Below are positions 10,401 to 19,400 of a stretch of 20,090 bases of DNA, piece after piece. The stretch lies in assembly GCA_000444245.1 (NCBI GenBank), contig ATSW01092390.1, positions 1 through 20,090 on the forward strand. Direction: 5' to 3'. Origin of the DNA: Botryllus schlosseri (lineage: Eukaryota > Chordata > Ascidiacea > Stolidobranchia > Styelidae). Position 1 is the first letter of the stretch; each line of letters begins with the position of its first letter. Below the pieces are notes generated by a model. The model was given only the letters and a program-made list of their open reading frames with translations, did not search any database and was not told the origin of the DNA. A program made the translations under genes and the position numbers.

Positions 10401-13400
10401 GACGAGCGATCCATCACCTGACAAATCTTGACATCTTTCCGTGAACATAGCCAGTTTTAGTAGTTTGTTTGCGTGTGTTTCCATCATAGATGTCATAATT
10501 TGTTCGAAAGTCCCATTTTGATTTGAATAACCGCTGCATTCTGCTTTCCTTTACCCCCCTCTTGAAGCTTCACCCGTCATATTTGATCTCGAATGATTGG
10601 GTATTCTTTTATATCACTAAATTTTATCGGTTTTAGATATATTATATTTGTTTTACAGCTCCGACGAAGGCACTACACAGTACAAGCGTCTCTGCAGTGT
10701 TTTCTCTGATAGCGAATTGCCAACTGGGTGAGTTTAATAGAATATAAATGGAGCTATATGCTGTAAGGCTCCACTGGTGCGGTACAACTATGAAGTATTG
10801 AAAATATGATTCTCGTTTTATAAATTCACTCTTAGTGGCGAGGAGCCCATAATGTCAGTACTCGAAAAGTGGCGATTTATTTTGACCTAGAAGCGGAAGA
10901 TTTTGTCCTGGCTAAAAATCAAAATTTTGACATATTTTCACCTTAAAAAACTTAGATTTGACAGAATTTTGACCTCTTGGATATAGATTAGTTGCTTTAG
11001 CACAGAATGTTCGAATTGTATTACTTATCTTCATTTCTGGTTGGAACTGTCTCTCCTCACTAAGTAGTTTGACCTGAAAAAAAATTTTTGACTTGAAAAC
11101 TGACAAATTTTAGATGAAAAAACTTCATTATTACGAAGTCTGGACCTATGAACAATTCCAGTAGTAACATCGCGGGTTATGGTAAAAATAATTGAAATTT
11201 GTTGTTGCACAACGAAAGATACTTTCCTACATTCTAGAGTTGACTTTGCAAACAATTTTGACAATTTTTTGACCTAGTGCTACAATTTCGACAAAATTTT
11301 GATTTGTTTTGACGTGTCAAAAGAAAAATTAGCCCTAGTAATAACGAATGGATAAAACAAAAATTTTGCGATCTCAGTTGTGCTAAGATAAATTTTTTTC
11401 GCTCTCTGACCGGCATGCTTGAAATCGATCCTGTTGTTTAGGGAAGATGAACTTTTCGCCCCCGAAATCTCAAGTCCGTACAGTGACTCGGAAGCGTTCG
11501 ATCGTCAGGAAGTGGGTACGCCAGTTGGCTGGGACTGGGGCGAACTTCCGAGCGACAACAGCGGTTCACTATCAATGTCAACGCTGGTCAAATCTAAATT
11601 CGTTCTGGAGCATGAAACGAAGTCTCCGAAAGCGAGGTATGGTTTGCTGTGCGCGGATTCCTCGGACCGTTCACGGTGGTCTGGTGTGCAGGATTCAAAA
11701 AAGCGAACCTGTCGTGAGTCAGGCGATTGAAATTCTGGGGTCAGGGAGTGACGATGTAGAAGCGGCGGAACCCGTTAAAGAGGAAGAAACCTTGCCCGTG
11801 GCAACAACCTCTGCCTCTGTCGAAGGTAATTTTTCTGTTCTTCCGACTTCTGTTACTTTGAACTACTAGTTGTTGAAGAGCTTCTTGTAGGTGCAGAGCA
11901 TTAATGAACAATTTTATGACATACTCATACTGTATTAAACCCAAATATTCTCGGCTGACACTCGTCAGGGGTTATCGTCAGCAACTAGTAGAGAATTGGA
12001 AAGAACATTGTATATCAACAATCGTACAATGTTCTTTCCAATTCTCTACTAGTTGCTGACGATAACCCCTGACAAGTGTCAGCCGAAAATATTCGTGTTC
12101 ATTTCAATATCAATATACTATTCAATTGTACCTCCAAGAAGCTCTTCAAGTAGAGAATTGGAAAGAACATTGTATATCAACAATCATATCACAAAATACG
12201 GCGTAACAGGCATGATATTTGGAATAATCGGTCCTTGTGTGTATGAAGATGTAACACTTTGAAGTTTTTCCGCGTTCGTTCGCAGGGAGCCCAAAGAAAA
12301 AAAGGCGCCCCGCGGAAGGTCTCTACTTAGACGAAGTCCTGGATTTGGAACCCAACGAGGCCAACCTGTATTTATCGGTGATCTAATCGTTGTAGTTGTG
12401 TGGCGCAATGTCCTGAAACGTTAACACAATATTTACTTTGCAGACCAAACCCGAGGACAAGCCTGATACGCGAGGTACATTGTTTGCGTAATCCCTCGTT
12501 TGTTTTCACGTTCATGTCAAGAGTGCATGCACGAATAGTGTGGGCGTTGTTTGCGTATAGTGTCGGACGACTGGAAAATTTTCAGCATTTCCAAATTTGA
12601 TTAGAATTAGAATTATAGCTACACATTAGGGTTGTTCAAATGAAGCTTTTTTCCAGATTCCAGGGATGCGTTGATTACTTGTTAGGCTGCCTAAGAGAAA
12701 ATGTCGCGCATCAGATTTGCCTTGATTTCAAGTGGTTGATGGGAACGCAGAAAATTTCTGAATTTACTATAAAGTTTTTTTAAAAATTTAAATTTTACAG
12801 TCAGCCCCGTGAAATTGTCGAATTGTCTACAAAAACGTGCAAGACAAATTTGAGCTTTTAATCGATAATTCTGGGATTACCCGCCGAGTGAGCAAAAATT
12901 GTTAAGCACCGTTCTTTTAGACAACCCAACAATTCCGTGGGGTTCACGGTAAAATTTGAAATAAATTCATAATTTTCAAACTCCTGCGCGCTCACATCTA
13001 CCAGTTATGATCGAGCCAGATTTGGTGTGCACCGTTTACTTTTTACGCAACCCAACAATGTATTCAGTGAATCCCAGAATAGAGAAAAAAAGTTATTTTT
13101 GAACAACCCAACTACACACGTCTTTTCCGAATTGGATTAGAATTAGAATTACGTCATAAAAATTCCGGAATCGAATTGAATTCCGAATGAGGAAGAAGAC
13201 CAACTAACGAAGTTAATCAGAGTTCATCCTCAAAGTCATGAGAATGGCAAATAATGTCTGCGCGCAGCTTGGCTTGTCTCGCACTATCCTGTTCTCCTTT
13301 GGCAATTACGTTGTAATCATTTCAGTTAGTTTACTTAGACGCCTAGAATTATCCCGCTGTCCAAGTCTGTTTGTGTGGGCTGTTTTATGCCTTATCTGCA

Positions 13401-16400
13401 CCAAGATAAAGTTTTCTTGATAAGAATTTGATGAAACATGCGTATTTACTTAAGACGGTAACAAAGAAAACGGAAGCGTGACTCCCCCTGAGGAAATGCC
13501 GTTGACGAGTTGCGACGCGGGCGTCGACAGCGGGACTGACTGCGTCGTCTGTGATGATCCGTGGTAATAATTGTGTACTTTTGTAATTTAAAACCATGAA
13601 ATCTGCAATTTCAAGGGGCTAGAGCAGGGTTGTAACCAAGTCGCAAGGTTCCAAGTCACGAGTCAATCTCACTTTTATAGTTTTGACTCGAGTCAAGTCG
13701 AGTCATTTGAATCCACCACAAGTCGAGTCCGAGTCAGTGAGTAGAGGGTCGATTCCGGGTCGTAGTGTTGTGACTCGAGTCATTTTGTCCGCTGTTCAGT
13801 TTTGAGCTCGCTCCCGTTTAACCCACTTTTTTCAACTCTGCTCGAGCGCTATAGAATGGCTCGCATTCATAATATCGTAATTTTCCTCAGTCCCAACAGT
13901 TTCCAGCCGTATTTTTCCAGTATTAGGGCTGAGCGCCTAAAAACCAAAAACCTCGAGATACAAGACCTTTGCAATCACAGCACACATATAAATATATTGC
14001 TACCTGCATAAGGTTGTATATATTTTGCTATATACGGCGGCCTGTAATTATTGAAATACAAATTTTATTATTTATAATTGTTCTAGTGATACAGCCATGG
14101 ACACCGCCGCGCTGCCGATGAAGATGTCGCTCTGCGGAGGAAAGCTAGAAGATGGAAAGCTTACAGTTGACGAAGGTAAGCCAGCAAAGCCACACCTAGC
14201 GGTTCCGCCAGTATATTATAGTAAATATACAAACACTGGACTGGAGTTTAACTGCATTGCATGCAACCAATTATGGCAAAACAGAAACAAACACAACATA
14301 AAATGCGGCTGCGCTTGACCTGTATTTTGTGTTGTATTTGTTTCTCTGACATCATAATTGGACGGTTGTGTGCAATGTGGTTATACTTTAGTTTAAAAAA
14401 TCCTCGTTTGGTGCCGATTGCCCCTGGAGGGTGTCGGGTTACAAGCTTCAGTTTTTAATGTTTTATTTTTTCCAAAATGTACCACATTACACATCTAATA
14501 GCTGACTATAGATTGCTAGTGCAAAAAAGAACTGTGCACAGTGCATCCACAACAGCGTTGAAAGGATTAAAACATTGCAGAAATAGTTACTGCCTATCAG
14601 TGTGATTTCTGCTGTGCGAGTCGGGTATGTGTCTTGACCTCAAGCAAGGTTGTAACCAAGTCGCAAGGTTCCGAGTCTCAAGTCAATCTCACTTTTACGG
14701 TTTCGACTCGAGTCATTTTCAATTCACCCCCCCGAGTCCAAGTCGGTGAGTAGAGGGTCGAGTCCGAGTCGTGCTGTTGTGACTCGAGCCCGAGTATAAG
14801 TCATGGTGTTCACTGTTCCGTTTTGAGTTCCCTCCGGTTTAACCTACTTTTCCCAACTCTGCTCGAACGATATAGAATGGCTCGCATTCATAATATCGTA
14901 ATTTTCCTCAGTCCTAACAGTTTATGGCCCTATGTTCCAAGTATCAGGACTGATAGACGAAATACCAATCATGTAGTGACTTTACTATTCTTCAAAGTTA
15001 AAATGAAATGTCTGTCTTGGCCGCCCTAGTCTCGAGTCGCATGACTTGGTTCGAGTCATGCACAATGACTCGAATACAAGTCGAGTCAGCACGCAAATTG
15101 ACTCGAGTTGAGTCATTTTACGCGTTTGAAAAAATGACTCAAGTCGAGTCATCGAAAAATCGTGACTCGAGTCGGACTCAAGTCGTTACAGCCCTGACCT
15201 CCCACGAACCCCCGTTAAAATCGGTTAAGAACCAGTGATTTAAATAGATACCAAATTTTGTTCAAACACTATTTCGTCTTCAGACAAGTTCCAAGAGAAA
15301 CTGGTTGCCTATGAGGAATTTGCAAAAGACCCCTTCAGCGTCACGCAACACCCCGACTTGGTGATCCGGCTCGGAGAACGTTACTGCGACTGGGAGGCGG
15401 CCGGCCCCCTTCTGCTGTCGATGTGCGTCTTCAAGAAGACATTGTCCGACGTAATTAAATTAATATATTTAAATTGATTTAGAATTAGAATTCTTAAATG
15501 TTTTTTCTCAGGACGTGCTGGAACGTATGATCCACAAGCAGTTGAGCAAGAGATCGCGCATCGCGTCTGGATCTCGCCTGTCCTGGTTTTGGAGACGCAG
15601 CTCTCAGAATAGAGACTCGACAAGTAAATATTTTGCACTCGGCACTACGATAACTGATTTTGACGCTTCGTGAATTCGGCATTTGGATGGTCCTAATGCT
15701 ATCCTACCCCTACCGAGTGCCGTTTATCACAAGTCTCGTCATAATCCGTGCAACAATCGTTTCTGAATTTCCCAGTACAATATCGTTGTGTCAATTTAAC
15801 AGTCGGTGCATTTCCAATGCCGAAAGCCGTCATAGTCCGTGTGATATAGCCTCTGTATCACGATGATTGCTTTCATTGCAACATCCATTGCAGTAAGACC
15901 TTTCTTGGAAATTTCTACTTCTACTTGTGTAGTAACCGGGGTTGTAACCAAGTTTTATTGTTTTGACTCGAGTCATTTTCAATTCACAAAGGAGTCAAGT
16001 CCTAGTCGGCGAGCAAAGGGTCGAGTCCGAGTTCAAGTCATTGTGTTGACTCTTCAGTTTTCGAGTTAATGTCTTGTTACACCCACTTTTTGCAACACTG
16101 CTTGGCGATACCGAATGCTTCGCATTCATAATGTTCTAATTTTCCTCGCTTTTAACAGTTTCTGGTCGCATTTTCAAGTACCGGTACTAATAGACGAAAT
16201 ACCTATAGTGTGGTTTACTTTACTATTCTTCGAAATTGCAATGGAATGACTTGACTTGACTTGGAATGACTCATATGACTTGGTCCGAGTCATGCGCATT
16301 GACTCGAGTACAAGTCGAGTCAATACACAGATTTTGAGAAAATGACTCTAGTCATTTACAACAATGGTAGTAACACTGATTATTTTGACCACCTCTGTTC

Positions 16401-19400
16401 ATTGCGCAGGCAGCACGCATTCCGACCAAGCCAGCGCCACCACCTCGAAAGATACAGAAGCCAACGAACAGCCTGCCACCAGTTCTCCATCTAAGCAAAC
16501 GCTCGCAAAGTCCTTCTCATCCGCCCCCACTGTAGCGAGACGTCCGAGTAAATCGGAAGAAAACTCGAGTACAGACGATGAAATCGCGAGCATATCCGTA
16601 GACCGCAAGGAGTTCAAAAGGTGCGCGAGACGTGCTCCACTCCTTCCGATGTATACAATAAACTTTGTTTTATTTTATGTTTTCGCTATTACGTGGTACT
16701 GTTGGTCGTTAATGAAGCAAGCACTTCTACTTTTTACAAGTACTCGAATAGGTTTTGCCCACTTGAATAATATATTCATATTGAAATATACACAAATATT
16801 TTCGACTGACACTCGTCAAGGGTAATCGTCAGTAGCTAGTAGAGAATCGGAAAGAACATTGTATATGAAGAATCGTATCACAAAATTATTGATAAACAAA
16901 GTTATTTCAGATTATCTATGAGTTGCTGACGATTACCCCTGACGAGTGTCTGCCGAAAATATTTGGGCTAATTTCAATATGAATAAATTATTCGATTGAA
17001 GCTGACTCAAGTGGATTGGACTAACTCTGCTTGACAGTTTTTGTTTATATAGTCAAAACTAGGCCTATAATACTTGCTTTGAAATCGCTACTTCTATTTC
17101 TACAAGAGTATAAATTTACATTACTTCTACTTGAGTACAAACAATGACTACTTTCTTCTCATTAGCTCATTAGCATCGCCTCAAAACTGGAATCACAGTG
17201 CCCAACTTAAGTTCTGAATCTCGACATGTACCGAAATCTAGCTTTGTGCAATCCGAATTTCACTGATTTTTATTCACTACCGGCACAGATAAAACAATGA
17301 TTTTCGAATCTCGAGCGATTTTTCTACGTCTTTTCAGAGCCCAAACCTTACACACGCTATATCCTTCCACCAACTCGAAAATGATGAGAAAGACGACCCG
17401 CCTAACCTCAGATCAACTGGTAAGTTTAAAAGCTGTTACATAGTATGTTCAGTGTTCATGAATAGTGTATATATGACCGCACTCATTACAGAAATCACTA
17501 AATTTGAAGCCTGGCGCCAACACGGTGACGTTCAGTGTCATATCGCAATATCAAGGTACCTCAAAGTGCTATGCAACCATCTACCTCTGGAAATTTACAG
17601 ACAGACTGGTCGTTTCCGATATTGACGGAACCATCACAAAGTAATTTTGTTTGCTAATAGTCTTTGTGTGACTTGCGGGTAAGATTGCTGACTAGAGTTG
17701 TTATTAAGATCTGACGTTTTCGGGCAAATTCTACCCGTCGTGGGCAAGGACTGGACACAAGGAGGTGTTGCCCAGCTTTATGACAGTATTAGCAGGTGGG
17801 AAATTGAAGTATTTTTTATTACTCTATAACAGAGGTCTCAAACTCAAATGTGCACGCGGGCCAGTTTTCCAGTTTTGACGACGCCGCGGGCCGCAGCATT
17901 TATAGGGGTATTCTATGTCTTTCCAGGTAGGCCTTATTTGGCGGGAATGAATTGTCCTATGGAAAGTGAGCCGATCAAGCAGACTGACAGTAATCACACA
18001 TTGTCAAAATCACAAAATGTGATTTACTCTTGTTTCAATTTAGGCCTGGCAAGAAAAGAATCATCACATTTTTAACTATTTGAATATAATTGTTGTTACA
18101 CCATGAGCTGACAAATGTATGATGCAATTATAAAAGCTATCAGGTTATAATTTTGAAGCTACTATGAATATTTTGAATTTAACAAATTGATAATAGACTG
18201 ATCTGAAATTAAAACATTTTTAGGTTGGGCATTGTAAGTCCGATATAGGATTCGAGTATACTTCTGATAAGTAACCTATTAATCTCATGGCCAAATATCT
18301 TCAAATATAGGAGCCGAAAAAATATGATATAAATATATTATTAAATGTGTCCTGGTGATTGAAATGTCCGAACGCCGAACGGCCCATTCTTGTTACATCG
18401 TTGGAGCGTACGACTTTGGTACTTGGTACCTTCAAGTGGCCTTAATAACATGTTTAAGCGACCAAAGTTGTAACTAAAAGATTGCCAATTGTTGCCATAA
18501 CTACTTGCTTAGTTAGCGAAATCTATTACCATTCCCCTGATACGCAATTAGTTCGTTGCGTCCATTCTTCTAACAAATTCACGGCATTCCGAGCCACTCC
18601 CAGTCCACTCTAGTCTCATTTTCATTTTGCCATCGAGTTAGCCCGAGTCTGAGTAATTCTAAGAAAGGTCGCGTCCAAGTCCAACTCACAAAGTGCAGTC
18701 ACGAATCGTCTAAAGGTCAGGTTTTGTCAGCATGAATTGGAATGGAATTAGAATGCATGTTAGTGTTTACAATTGATGTGATAGTGAAGTTTGATGAATA
18801 GTTTCAGGCTTTCGGAGCAATTTAAGAGGGAATTTTCACTTTATCACCTGAAAAGATATATGTGACACTGATATATTGTCAAATTATGAAAAATGTAAAA
18901 TGTCGTAGCGGGCCGCACAAAATGCTCTGGCGGGCCGCGTGTTTGAGACCTCTGCTCTATAATATTCATATTTATATGAACATGAACATTTTCGACTGAC
19001 ACTTGTCAGGGTGTAATCGTAGGAACTTAACTGGTAGAGAATTTAAAAGAAATTTGACTTTTCATCAGGTATAGCATGACAGGCATTAAAAAATATAGGC
19101 CTACTAATTTTAGATTACACAGGAACTCTTTTTGTTAGCACTTCTTAGTTTGGCCAACAGAAGGAGTTCATATAATAATCTAAAAATAATACATTAAATA
19201 CATTGCATTGTATTTTTCGTTGTCTCGAGTCATTTCCATAAAAGACTTGTGCTTGAGTCATTCCGCACGGCTCGATACATTCTATGTATCTTCTTCAATT
19301 CCCGCATATCAGGCCCGATGATTGAAAAAGAGGCCCAGAAACTGTCTTTTATCTGTTGGAATAAACATGTGTAGAGCGAGAAAAAGTAGTATATTGTGAA

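Larger units (their letters stand above)
11826..12285 (+). other. Lipin intron 8 (460 bp), mostly foldback MITE
   Basis: Almost the whole intron is occupied by a palindromic element (11873-12149) plus a partial extra copy (12150-12221), leaving under 120 bp of other sequence. The acceptor is TTCGTTCGCAG. Confidence 0.8.

Noticed and set aside
11447-11869. 140-codon frame on the + strand
   Set aside because: Its right part is true lipin exon 8, but its left part reads exon 7 out of frame. The WDWGELP frame is the other one, so the apparent single frame is an artefact of the 55-bp intron.
14097-14175. ATG at 14097 as an alternative lipin start
   Set aside because: It lies inside exon 12 in frame with the upstream exons and lacks a promoter-like context; it is an internal methionine.
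13625-16380. Possible CRISPR-like or satellite array because of repeated GACTCGAGTC
   Set aside because: Spacing is irregular, repeats are imperfect and both orientations mix; the units belong to dispersed transposon copies with defined ends.
16364-16825. 153-codon frame starting inside the MITE flank
   Set aside because: Only 16410-16620 is coding (exon 15). The rest is intron 14 and intron 15; the hydrophobic tail after 16621 is translated intron, not a membrane segment.
17848-18075. 75-codon frame in the hAT element as a possible transposase remnant
   Set aside because: Too short, without BED zinc finger, DDE or hAT dimerisation motifs; it starts in the subterminal repeat.
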